40,588 nucleotides of DNA from Deltaproteobacteria bacterium (GTDB lineage Bacteria > Desulfobacterota > Desulfobacteria > Desulfobacterales > ETH-SRB1). Under the pieces are notes generated by a model. It was given only the letters and a program-made list of their open reading frames with translations, did no database searches and was not told the DNA's origin. This document shows, piece by piece, positions 22,388-30,174 of the stretch. The position numbers and the translations under genes were made by a program. Location: NCBI GenBank assembly GCA_030272815.1, contig JAJSZT010000028.1, forward strand, positions 1 to 40,588, in the 5' to 3' direction. Each line of letters starts with the position of its first letter. Position 1 is the first letter of the stretch.

Positions 22388-23800
22388 ATGTACACCCAAC
22401 AATTTTACATAGTAGCCAATGTGTTGATGGTAATAGATGCGCTTATTCTCATTGCCACCGGATACATGGGTTATTCTATCAGCCTGGAAGCGACGCCTGA
22501 AGGCCTTGTTATGGGGTGGTATGACTTCCTCGGTTTTGTTCTGTTTCTGATGTTTGCCAACAACTACTTCATGGGGAGCACTGGTTTTTATTCTGCACGG
22601 CGTTTTTCCTCAACATGGTCTATGATCAAGGCCCTTTTCATTGCTGTCCTGTTAAGTTTTGTTCTGCTTTCTGCAGGGGTTGTCTTGATCGGGATCAAGC
22701 CTTTCTCGCGCGTATATCTTATTGCGCATTTTCTGACAGCAATGGCGGCGCTGATCGTTACGAGGATAATTTTCTATTACTTTCTGGATCGCCGTGCGCG
22801 GACAACATTTAATAGCCGCCAGATCCTTTTGGTCGGAAGCGCGGACAGAGTCATAGCCGTGGCCGAAGCGCTGAACAAACAGCGCAGTTGGGGACACCAG
22901 GTAGCCGGCTGCCTGAATGTGAACGGCCAGTCCAATCCGCACGCAGGGAATATCCCTGTGCTGGGGCGCCTGGAGGACTTTGATACAATCTTGCAAGAGC
23001 ATCAAATTGATGAGGTCATGTTTGCATTGCCAAAGGGTTCTCCCGTTGATCTGAACAAATATATGCTGAAGTGCAAGATAACAGGTGTGGCTGTCCGAAT
23101 TATCCCGGCATTGTTTGACCTGAGCGATTCGAGTTTCAGGGTTGAAAGCATCCAGGGTATCCCGACCTTGACCGATTATGCTGCGATTACCAGCGCATCC
23201 GGCCTACTGTATAAGAAGCTCCTCGATCTTGCGGCAGGGCTTCTCGGGTTCATGGTATTTATCCTCTCCTACCCGATAATGTGGTTAATCATTAAATTGG
23301 ACTCTCCCGGGCCAGTTCTGTTTAAACAACGCAGGGTGGGGATGCATGGACGTCAGTTTTATCTGTACAAGTTTCGATCCATGGTAGCGGATGCAGAATC
23401 AAAGAAGACAGATTTGTTGGTTGAAAAAAAGACGGCCTGGCCGTCATACAAGACGGAACATGACCCGCGTATCACCCGGGTGGGACGATTCTTGAGGAAA
23501 ACTTCATTAGACGAATTCCCCCAGTTCATCAATGTGCTTAAAGGCGAGATGAGCCTCGTGGGCACACGCCCGCCCACACCGAATGAAGTTAAACATTATA
23601 AGGACTGGCAGCGTCGGCGGATTTCAATCAAGCCGGGCATTACCGGTCTCTGGCAGATATCCGGACGGAAGGAAATCACCGATTTTACCGAGGTCGTAAG
23701 ATTGGATCTGGAATATATTGACGGGTGGAGGTTCAGGAAAGACCTTATAATCTTATGGAAGACCGTGTGGGTCGTGTTGGCTAGAAAAGGAGCGAGGTGA
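22388..23800 (+). CDS. Polyprenyl-phosphate sugar-1-phosphate transferase (WcaJ/WbaP type)
   Basis: A 470-residue initiating enzyme that transfers a sugar 1-phosphate from a nucleotide sugar to undecaprenyl phosphate at the inner membrane. Residues 1-140 hold four or five membrane segments. Residues 145-265 form a Rossmann-like CoA_binding_3 domain (ILLVGSADRVIAVAEAL, then EHQIDEVMFALPKGS). From about 275 onward comes the catalytic Bac_transf domain with FKQRRVGMHGRQFYLYKFRS, TSLDEFPQFINVL, VGTRPPTPNEV and KPGITGLWQISGR. It is typical of exosortase EPS loci. The gap before it contains ACCGTGAACCGATAA-type repeats. The last codons overlap the exosortase start. Confidence 0.93.
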   Translation: MYTQQFYIVANVLMVIDALILIATGYMGYSISLEATPEGLVMGWYDFLGFVLFLMFANNYFMGSTGFYSARRFSSTWSMIKALFIAVLLSFVLLSAGVVLIGIKPFSRVYLIAHFLTAMAALIVTRIIFYYFLDRRARTTFNSRQILLVGSADRVIAVAEALNKQRSWGHQVAGCLNVNGQSNPHAGNIPVLGRLEDFDTILQEHQIDEVMFALPKGSPVDLNKYMLKCKITGVAVRIIPALFDLSDSSFRVESIQGIPTLTDYAAITSASGLLYKKLLDLAAGLLGFMVFILSYPIMWLIIKLDSPGPVLFKQRRVGMHGRQFYLYKFRSMVADAESKKTDLLVEKKTAWPSYKTEHDPRITRVGRFLRKTSLDEFPQFINVLKGEMSLVGTRPPTPNEVKHYKDWQRRRISIKPGITGLWQISGRKEITDFTEVVRLDLEYIDGWRFRKDLIILWKTVWVVLARKGAR

Positions 23801-25374
23801 GAAAAGATATTTGGCCACAGACCCACACAGACGGACAGTCCGGAGGGCTTGGGTGGTGGCTCTCCTTCGCAGTTCTTGCAGCCTCCTTTTGCCTTCAACA
23901 TTATGTTGGTTTCGGCAATACGTTAAGCAGGTGGAATAGCGAGGACTTTTCGTATTGCTACCTGGTGCCGCCTTTATTCGTTTACCTGGTCTATATCAAT
24001 AGGCGGTCTTTGAAAGTGCATGAATTGCGCCCTTCCCTTCTGGGGTTCGTTTTTCTGTTTTTTTCCGGTCTCCTGTACTTGGGGGGCAATCTCGGGTCAA
24101 TCGAAACGTTAACCTCTGTGGCTATATGGGTGGCCGTGATCGGAGTGGTCTTATTGCTTGTAGGGATCAGGATGGTAAAATCCCTTGCCTTCCCTTTTCT
24201 GATCCTGGCGTTTATCGTCCCGCTTCCTCCGTTTTTGAATAATTTATTCACGTTCAAGTTGAAGCTAATCTCCAGCGCTTTATCTGTAAAAATGATGCAC
24301 ATAGGAGGGCTTTCTGTATTCAGGGAAGGAAACATTATCGACCTTGGCTTCACGCAACTCCAGGTGGTGGATGCGTGCAGCGGGCTACGGTACGTGTACC
24401 CATTGCTCTTGATGGGGTTTGTGTTCGGGTATCTGTTTCACAAAAAATGGTGGGAGCGTGTCATTATGGCCCTGGCCACCATACCTATATCGGTCTTTGC
24501 CAATGCCCTTAGGATTGCTATTACCGGCTATCTCACCATAAACGTGTCGCCACAAGTAGCCGAGAGCTTTTTCCACGGATTTTCAGGCTGGCTTATTTTC
24601 ATGATTTCGCTAATGTTTTTATTGATAGTGAGCTGGCTGCTAAAACTCAGCAAATCGAGGTTGGCAGGCCAGGGGCCGGCGCAGGAAAAAGAAACGAATC
24701 CTAACGCTGATTCTCTTGACTTGAGTAATATACGACAATCATACCTTTGGATTGCATCGGCGCTTTTTCTGGTATTCTGGGGCGTAAACACGGCACTTGT
24801 TTCTGCCCAGATCAAACCTCTGAGAAAAACGTTTGAGGAATTCCCGACAGTGATCGGCGACTGGCATGGAGAACGATCATATGTGAGCGAGAAAATACTC
24901 GATTCCCTCTGGGCGGACGATTATGTGCAGATCCGCTTTAGCAATATGCGAACGGGGGACATGCTCCTTGTTTTCGTGCCCTATTATGAATATCAGAAAA
25001 CAAGACACACAGCCCATTCGCCTGTGTCGTGTCTGCTCGGAGGCGGTTTTGCGCCTCGAAGCAGAAAGATTATTCAAAGTAATTTTCCTCCGCCGTTTGG
25101 TCAGGTTGAAATCAGACAGATGGTCCTTGAAAAGGACGGAGAGTTACTTCTGTCCAATTACTGGTTTCAGCAGCGAGGCCGCATTATTGTGAGCGAATAC
25201 CGGAACAAATGGTATCTGTTTTGGGATTCCGTCATAAAGAGACGCACAGACGGCGCCCTGGTACGACTGGAGATGCTGTTGCGGCCATATCAGGACGTTA
25301 AAGCCTCACAGGCCGTGATGGATTCCTTTACGCAAGAGTTGATGAAAATCCTTCCTGAATATATACCAGGATAG
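23797..25374 (+). CDS. xrtD: Exosortase fused to EpsI domain (XrtD-like)
   Basis: A 525-residue fusion protein. Residues 20-285 are a polytopic exosortase with the full catalytic set: Cys194 in QVVDACSGLRYVYP, Arg239 in ANALRIAITGYL and His260 in SFFHGFSGW. It should cleave PEP-CTERM proteins at the membrane and may couple them to an acceptor. Residues 310-525 are the EpsI (DUF3485) domain, starting with one membrane segment and containing VIGDWHGERSYVSEKILDSL and HSPVSCLLGGGF. Such fusions are known as XrtD, linked to VPLPA/VPIP-type tails, which agrees with the PEP-CTERM genes downstream. GTG 23797 overlaps the previous stop. The first 17 codons run through a CCACAGAC repeat, so the N-terminus may have been rebuilt by repeat insertion. 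Confidence 0.9.
   Translation: MRKDIWPQTHTDGQSGGLGWWLSFAVLAASFCLQHYVGFGNTLSRWNSEDFSYCYLVPPLFVYLVYINRRSLKVHELRPSLLGFVFLFFSGLLYLGGNLGSIETLTSVAIWVAVIGVVLLLVGIRMVKSLAFPFLILAFIVPLPPFLNNLFTFKLKLISSALSVKMMHIGGLSVFREGNIIDLGFTQLQVVDACSGLRYVYPLLLMGFVFGYLFHKKWWERVIMALATIPISVFANALRIAITGYLTINVSPQVAESFFHGFSGWLIFMISLMFLLIVSWLLKLSKSRLAGQGPAQEKETNPNADSLDLSNIRQSYLWIASALFLVFWGVNTALVSAQIKPLRKTFEEFPTVIGDWHGERSYVSEKILDSLWADDYVQIRFSNMRTGDMLLVFVPYYEYQKTRHTAHSPVSCLLGGGFAPRSRKIIQSNFPPPFGQVEIRQMVLEKDGELLLSNYWFQQRGRIIVSEYRNKWYLFWDSVIKRRTDGALVRLEMLLRPYQDVKASQAVMDSFTQELMKILPEYIPG
23815..23838 (+). repeat. CCACAGAC repeat inside the exosortase reading frame
   Basis: The same family as the intergenic copies, but here it is translated into the first residues of the exosortase (WPQTHTDGQS). 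It adds no membrane segment. Confidence 0.6.
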
Positions 25375-25434
25375 TCTCTTGCCACGGGTCACAGACACTT
25401 GACGAAACCCTCAATTTTTGGAGACAAACGTATT

Positions 25435-27828
25435 ATGAAACTCAGACTATTCATTCGATTCTGTTCCATCCTTATCGCCGTACTGATTGTATCCTGCGGC
25501 AGTCCTGAAGAAAATAAGATGAAGTTTTTCAACAAGGGAAAGGCCCTTTATGAAAAGGGTGAATACCGGCGGGCGCGACTGGAGTTCAAAAATTCCCTGC
25601 AGATCGATCCGAAGTTTGCTGAAGGCTACCACATGCTCGGAATGCTCGAATTCAAAGAGAAGAACTGGAGAAAAGCCTACGGACTGCTCTTAAAGGCAGT
25701 AGAACTTGACGCGGATCTATCAGATGCGCAGGTGGCCCTGGGGAAACTCCTCATTATGGCCAAACAGACAGACCAGGCCAAGGAAAAAGCAGATCTTGTC
25801 CTGGCCAAGAGTCCGGACCACGAAGATGCGCTCCTGCTGCGCGCGATCTGTCTCATGGCAGACCAAGAGGAGGAAAAAGCAGAGGCGATCCTAAAGTCGC
25901 TCATAGAGAATAACCCGAAAAGGCCGGAGCCCTATCTGCTCCTTAGTAATCTGAGGTTGAAGCGCAACGATACGGCAGAAGCTCGAAACATACTTCAGAG
26001 CCTGTTGAGTCAGGATGAGAAGAACAAAGCTGCCCGGCTGGCGCTGATCCGGATTCTGGAAAAAGAAAATAACCTTTCAGAGGTTGAAGATGAATACAAA
26101 AAGCTGATCGACCACGATCCAGAGAGCGATGCCGCAAAATTGATGCTGGCGCGATTTTATTACCAGACAGACAGGAACAAGGCGGCTGAAAAAGTCCTTA
26201 AAGACTTAATCGAAGCTCATCCTGACGAGTTAGAGCCGTATCTTTATCTGGCCCGGTTTTACGAAGAAAAAGAGCAAAATGATGCGGCGATTGCGGTGCT
26301 GCGCAAGACGATTGAAGATATGCCTGACAAATACGCGGCATATGAAATGCTGGCAAACCATTATCTGCAGACCGAGGCGACGAAGAATAATGCCATGCAA
26401 TTGCTGGGGCAGTTTATGACAAAAGTCCGAACCGGCCCTGATTTCTTAAAGGCAAAGCTCTTTATGGCAGGCATTCATTATCAGGAAGGGGAGCTGGACG
26501 AAGCTCTCAAGCTGGTGGAAGAAGTCCTAAAGGAAAATCCTGAAGATGTGCGCGGCCACGTCCTGAAGGGCGACATGCTGGCTGTCCGCCGGAATTTTGC
26601 CGGGGCTATCGGAGAATACCGGGTAGTGCTGCGCGAACAGCCCCAAAACATTCCGGTTTCTTTGAACCTTGCCAGGGCGCATCTTGCAAACAACGAGAAA
26701 GGACTTGCCGAAGATATCTATAAAAAGATCCTTGAAATCAATCCCAAACAAAAACAAGCACGATTCGGCCTGGCAGATCTTTACAGGCGAAAGGCACAAA
26801 TTGAGCCGGCAAGAAAACAACTGGAAAAAATTCTGGAAATCAATCCCGATGACACAAAAGCCTTAATGGCTCTGGGCGATGTGTCTCTTGCAGGAAAAGA
26901 TGTAGAAGGAGCGCGCAAGTATTTTGGCCGCGTATTGGAACTTGAACCTGATTTGCTCCAGGCAAACTACAAAAATGGCGTGATAAAACTCATAGAAAAA
27001 AACCCTGAAGAAGCAGTGCCCCTTTTTGAAAAGGCCCTGAAAGCAGACCCGGATTTTGTGCCGGCGCTGAGCCAACTGGTAGATATGCTGGTCAAAGAGA
27101 AAAAGCTGGACAAGGCCATGGACAGATGCAGACAGCAGATTGCCAAGAGCCCAAAGAACTCCCACTACTACGTTTTGTTAGGGCGGCTCTATGCCTTTGG
27201 CAAAGATATTGACGCTGCCCGCAAGAATTTTGAAAAGGCCCTTGACTTGGACCCGGACAGCTCCGACGCTCTATTCAGCCTGGCCCAGCTTGAACAATCT
27301 TTGGGCTCAATCGACGAGGCCCTTTCAAGATATCAGAAGCTCCGTGAAAAGAATCCGAACAATCTTAGTATTGCCATGCTGATTGCTGCACTGTTAGAGC
27401 AAAAGAGTGAGTATGGCAAAGCAAAAGCGATCTATGAAGAGGTGTTGGCAAAAAGACCGGATGCTTCCGCAGCCGCCAATAACCTGGCCTTTCACTATGC
27501 CGAGCACGATCCAGCAAAGGAGAACCTCGAAAAAGCGGAAAAGCTGATTTCACCGCTGCTTGACAAATTTAAGGACGATCCCAATGTGATAGATACTGCG
27601 GCGTGGATTTACTATCGGAAAGGAGATTTCGAAAAGGCGCGGGGTCTGCTGTTGAGTATTGAGGAAAAAGCGCGAAATGCGCCGGTGCTTAACTATCATC
27701 TCGGGATGATCTCTTTTCGCCTTGGAGAAAAGGCTGAGGCCAAGCAGTACTTGCACCTGGCAACAGACAGCAAAGAGCCGTTTCCGGGGAGAGACGAGGC
27801 GCAAAGAATGCTTGGGGAGTTACGCTGA
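25435..27828 (+). CDS. prsT: PEP-CTERM-system TPR-repeat lipoprotein PrsT
   Basis: A 797-residue lipoprotein starting at ATG 25435 with GGAG upstream; a TTG at 25399 is in frame but would bury the signal peptide. Residues 1-21 are a lipoprotein signal ending in the lipobox LIVSC (Cys21). The rest is more than fifteen tetratricopeptide-like helical pairs with the recurrent A-x3-y-x-AL-x-PD pattern (for example GEYRRARLEFKNSLQIDPKF, then DPDSSDALFSLAQLEQ). Length and neighbours match TIGR02917 (PrsT), a protein restricted to exosortase-linked EPS loci and thought to scaffold export or secretion at the outer membrane or periplasm. Its exact role is unproven. Confidence 0.9.
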   Translation: MKLRLFIRFCSILIAVLIVSCGSPEENKMKFFNKGKALYEKGEYRRARLEFKNSLQIDPKFAEGYHMLGMLEFKEKNWRKAYGLLLKAVELDADLSDAQVALGKLLIMAKQTDQAKEKADLVLAKSPDHEDALLLRAICLMADQEEEKAEAILKSLIENNPKRPEPYLLLSNLRLKRNDTAEARNILQSLLSQDEKNKAARLALIRILEKENNLSEVEDEYKKLIDHDPESDAAKLMLARFYYQTDRNKAAEKVLKDLIEAHPDELEPYLYLARFYEEKEQNDAAIAVLRKTIEDMPDKYAAYEMLANHYLQTEATKNNAMQLLGQFMTKVRTGPDFLKAKLFMAGIHYQEGELDEALKLVEEVLKENPEDVRGHVLKGDMLAVRRNFAGAIGEYRVVLREQPQNIPVSLNLARAHLANNEKGLAEDIYKKILEINPKQKQARFGLADLYRRKAQIEPARKQLEKILEINPDDTKALMALGDVSLAGKDVEGARKYFGRVLELEPDLLQANYKNGVIKLIEKNPEEAVPLFEKALKADPDFVPALSQLVDMLVKEKKLDKAMDRCRQQIAKSPKNSHYYVLLGRLYAFGKDIDAARKNFEKALDLDPDSSDALFSLAQLEQSLGSIDEALSRYQKLREKNPNNLSIAMLIAALLEQKSEYGKAKAIYEEVLAKRPDASAAANNLAFHYAEHDPAKENLEKAEKLISPLLDKFKDDPNVIDTAAWIYYRKGDFEKARGLLLSIEEKARNAPVLNYHLGMISFRLGEKAEAKQYLHLATDSKEPFPGRDEAQRMLGELR

Positions 27829-27980
27829 GGGCGAGAAGTTGCGAAATTATGTAGCCGTTCACGGCTTGAAACTTGAAATTGGAAAGTAGAAATTAGGGAG
27901 AGATTAAAATAGAAATTGGGAAGAACAGTACAAAAGCATGAATGCCCAATTTCTAATTTCAATGTTCCGTGAACGCTTAC

Positions 27981-28046
27981 GAAATTATGAAGTAATTTAC
28001 CTAATTTTATGAAGTAATTTACCTAATTTTATGAAGTATATTCCCC
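27981..28046. repeat. Three 22-bp tandem repeats ahead of the regulator gene
   Basis: Units of the form AATTTTATGAAGTAATTTAC recur three times, the last diverging. The 353-bp gene-free stretch 27829-28181 also has an imperfect inverted repeat (AGCCGTTCACGGCTTGAAA at about 27852 and TTCCGTGAACGCTTAC at about 27965), followed by the promoter region of the LuxR-type gene. Confidence 0.6.
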
Positions 28047-28073
28047 AAATTAGTGTTGGTGATAAAACAAATT

Positions 28074-28102
28074 TTGACCGGCTTTTTTTGCATTTATGTA
28101 AT
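28074..28102 (+). promoter_or_regulatory. Sigma70 promoter of the LuxR-type regulator
   Basis: TTGACC (28074-28079), a 17-base spacer and TGTAAT (28097-28102) give a good promoter with a leader of roughly 70 bases before the ATG. Confidence 0.6.
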
Positions 28103-28150
28103 ACTCTGATATTTAAGAGTATTTATTTATGAAATTATTTGAAGTTTATC

Positions 28151-28166
28151 GGGCATGATTTTTGCT
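28151..28166 (+). promoter_or_regulatory. Possible sigma54 (-24/-12) site
   Basis: GGGCATGATTTTTGCT has the GG-N10-GC spacing and a TTGCT -12 element. It would start transcription only a few bases before the ATG, which makes use for this gene doubtful. Confidence 0.3.
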
Positions 28167-28181
28167 TAATTTAGCAAAGTC

Positions 28182-28841
28182 ATGACAAAGTGGATTTCAA
28201 AGGCCGAAAAAGTGATTCACATTTTCGGCCCAAATAAACTGCAAAATGGACTTTTGGCTTTGTTTCTGGAAACAGAAGCGGGGTTAAAGTGCACGTGCGG
28301 CCCAATGTCGGAACTGACTAAGAACGGAGACAAGGTGGCAGCTCAGGCGTGCGTAGTCATGCTGGACTGTATGGGTATTGATTGGGCTAATCTGCGGACT
28401 AATCTCGGAATGGAGCCCAATTCGACGACGTCCCACTGCCCCATTGTTCTCTTTAATGTCGAGCCCGATGACGAAATTGAAAAAGAGGCTGTGGATAGGG
28501 GGGTGCGGGGGATCTTTTATGATAGCGAGCCCCTGGATCGGTTCCCAAAAGGTATTCTCGCTGTTTTAAACGGGGAGTTGTGGTATTCGAGAGAAGCCCT
28601 GTCAAAATGCGCCCTGGAAGCAATGTCCCATGTCAAATTGCCGGCAGGGCCTGCCGCTGCCCTGACCTCAAGAGAAAAAGAGATACTCACCAAAATTGCT
28701 TCCGGTGCCGGCAACAAAGAGATCGCCGACGACCTTTGCATCAGCACATACACAGTCAAGACTCATATCTACAATATCTACAAGAAGATCAACGTTCCCA
28801 ACCGCCTTAAGGCTACGCTGTGGATGGCCGAGTATCTTTAA
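28182..28841 (+). CDS. LuxR/FixJ-family regulator, CsgD-like
   Basis: A 219-residue transcription factor. The C-terminal helix-turn-helix (residues 161-219: LTSREKEILTKIASGAGNKE, then STYTVKTHIYNIYKKINV, then NRLKATLW) is very like that of CsgD, the curli/cellulose matrix regulator. The N-terminal half has the size of a receiver domain (VVMLDCMGIDW with Asp62), but the acidic pocket is atypical and phosphorylation is uncertain. It lies between the PrsT gene and the PEP-CTERM genes, so it is a good candidate activator of matrix protein or EPS genes (inference). It is transcribed from its own promoter. The ribosome binding site is weak. Confidence 0.85.
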   Translation: MTKWISKAEKVIHIFGPNKLQNGLLALFLETEAGLKCTCGPMSELTKNGDKVAAQACVVMLDCMGIDWANLRTNLGMEPNSTTSHCPIVLFNVEPDDEIEKEAVDRGVRGIFYDSEPLDRFPKGILAVLNGELWYSREALSKCALEAMSHVKLPAGPAAALTSREKEILTKIASGAGNKEIADDLCISTYTVKTHIYNIYKKINVPNRLKATLWMAEYL

Positions 28842-29004
28842 CCTAAATTGAGCGATTTTTTACTCGACTTGCACCAATCTCTTGCGCATCAAGGACTTGC
28901 GAAAAGTCTTGACATATCCATTGGTATGCCTACGCTTTTCGCAAATCTTGCTGCATCAAGATCTTAGCACATTTCTTCGCAAAAAATCGCTCAACTTAGG
29001 TTTA
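28839..29004. repeat. 166-bp palindromic element after the regulator gene
   Basis: Outer arms CCTAAATTGAGCGATTTTTT (28842-28861) and AAAAAATCGCTCAACTTAGG (28981-29000) pair with one mismatch. An inner pair TTGCGAAAAG (28897-28906) and CTTTTCGCAA (28935-28944) is exact, and GACTTGCGAAAAGTC forms another small hairpin. The left arm overlaps the regulator stop codon. It could act as a terminator or be a REP/MITE-like element. Confidence 0.65.
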
Positions 29005-29304
29005 AGGAGGCTGTCCGAGCCCCCCTGAGACCTTTCCTGAAAAGGCAGCGCTTATATTTTCTAATGAGACCTTTCAAATCAACCGGTCTCTAATGCTAAA
29101 GTATTAGCCAAGGTATTAGTCTCCAATCCTCGCCTCATACCTTTTTATTAGAATCCATACCCAGAAAAATCAGACATAAATAATGCCTTTTACCGATTGA
29201 TATCTGTTTGAGTGTTTATTATAAACCTTAATCATACATAAGTGTTTAGAGTTGAATGTTGAATGTTGCCAATAACTCAAAGGAGGAAAAGGAGGACAAA
29301 TAAA
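29005..29304 (+). other. Long leader region before the first PEP-CTERM gene
   Basis: No gene is visible in these 300 bases. They hold a candidate promoter at 29197-29225, several AGACCTTTC and GGTATTAG-like short repeats, and two strong ribosome binding sites (AGGAGG, GGAGG) leading to a seven-codon frame. Confidence 0.5.
29197..29225 (+). promoter_or_regulatory. Sigma70 promoter of the first PEP-CTERM gene
   Basis: TTGATA (29197-29202), a 17-base spacer and TATAAA (29220-29225) form a good promoter. The transcript would carry a leader of about 175 bases including the 13-bp repeat array. Confidence 0.6.
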
Positions 29305-29328
29305 ATGAGAACTAAAAAGGAAAACTAA
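29305..29328 (+). CDS. Possible seven-codon leader peptide
   Basis: ATG to TAA encodes MRTKKEN. The ATG has a better spaced AAGGAGGAC ribosome binding site than many genes here. The frame runs into the first 13-bp repeats and stops. It may be translated as a leader that delivers ribosomes to the repeat array, or it may be a by-product of repeat growth. Confidence 0.3.
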   Translation: MRTKKEN

Positions 29329-29401
29329 AAAGGAAAACTAAAAAGGAAAACTAAAAAGGAAAACTAAAAAGGAAAACTAAAAAGGAAAACTAAAAAGGAG
29401 A
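29311..29401 (+). repeat. Seven 13-bp tandem repeats carrying Shine-Dalgarno cores
   Basis: Six exact copies of ACTAAAAAGGAAA are followed by a seventh, ACTAAAAAGGAGA, ending seven bases before the ATG of the PEP-CTERM gene. Each unit has an AAGGA core, so the last copy is the working ribosome binding site and the others are upstream duplicates. Confidence 0.92.
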
Positions 29402-29408
29402 ACAAAAA

Positions 29409-29996
29409 ATGAAAAAGAATGCAATTATTTTGTTTACACTGAGTTTGGTTTTCTTAATGGCTGGAATCGGCCAGGCTGCGCCATACTATGGCCCTATCGT
29501 AATGGTCGAAGCTGACCCGGGCCCAGCATTCGATGTGCCGATAGAGATGAATGTTACATGTACGGTCAAATCTTTGGATGCTGCCTGGACTGCGGGTGAA
29601 TGGACCGGCGCCGGCTTTACCCCGTACGCCGATACAGATCTTATTACCCCAGGGACGCAGGCGCAGGTCACCTGGCTCGCAGGAACTGTAGTTGATTTTG
29701 CCCTCCAACAAATAGCAGTTCCTGCCAATGTCCTGAAGCTTTCAGATGGAATCCACCCGGTCAATTTTCAAAACCCCAACAATCTTACTGGTATTGTAGA
29801 AGCTCCCAATTGGGTAACAACTTGGTATGATGACGCTGACATAATCTGGAGTGGTGGGCCCCTTTTAAGTCTCGAAATAATCACAACTGGTGGTGACCCG
29901 GATGGTATAGCACCAGTCCCTATCCCCAGCGCAATCATGCTGCTTGGCTCTGGGCTGGTAGGTCTTGTGGGTTTCAGGAAAAAGTTCAGAAGCTAA
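29409..29996 (+). CDS. PEP-CTERM (VPIP-type) exported protein 1
   Basis: A 195-residue secreted protein. Residues 1-23 form a Sec signal peptide (MKKNAIILFTLSLVFLMAG, then IGQAAPYYG). The C-terminus is a sorting signal: PVPIP, a hydrophobic helix IMLLGSGLVGLVGF, then FRKKFRS. This fits substrates of exosortases with VPLPA/VPIP specificity, matching the XrtD-like enzyme in the same locus. The mature part of about 140 residues is rich in aspartate, tryptophan and small residues, probably beta-structured, and I recognise no enzyme domain. It is likely a matrix or surface protein released or anchored after cleavage. Confidence 0.88.
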   Translation: MKKNAIILFTLSLVFLMAGIGQAAPYYGPIVMVEADPGPAFDVPIEMNVTCTVKSLDAAWTAGEWTGAGFTPYADTDLITPGTQAQVTWLAGTVVDFALQQIAVPANVLKLSDGIHPVNFQNPNNLTGIVEAPNWVTTWYDDADIIWSGGPLLSLEIITTGGDPDGIAPVPIPSAIMLLGSGLVGLVGFRKKFRS

Positions 29997-30050
29997 TCGG
30001 TGAGAGAGGTCGAAGTCTATCAGTTGAGAGTCATAATAATAACGTTGTGA

Positions 30051-30173
30051 GTGTCTATTCCCAATCTTCTGACATTCAGCCCGGTCCTAATCTCAGCCAG
30101 CGCATTGCTCCTCGGCTCCGGAATGGTAGGGCTGATAGGCTTTGGCAAAAGGATGAGGAAAACACTTTTCTAA
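30051..30173 (+). pseudogene. Relic C-terminal tail of a third PEP-CTERM gene
   Basis: In frame, the bases encode a run ending SPVLISASALLLGSGMVGLI, then GFGKRMRKTLF and a stop at 30171-30173. This is a recognisable PEP-CTERM tail with the VPIP motif decayed to SPVLIS. No signal peptide or mature domain precedes it, so it is the remnant of a deleted paralogue lying between the two intact genes. Confidence 0.7.
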
Positions 30174-30174
30174 A

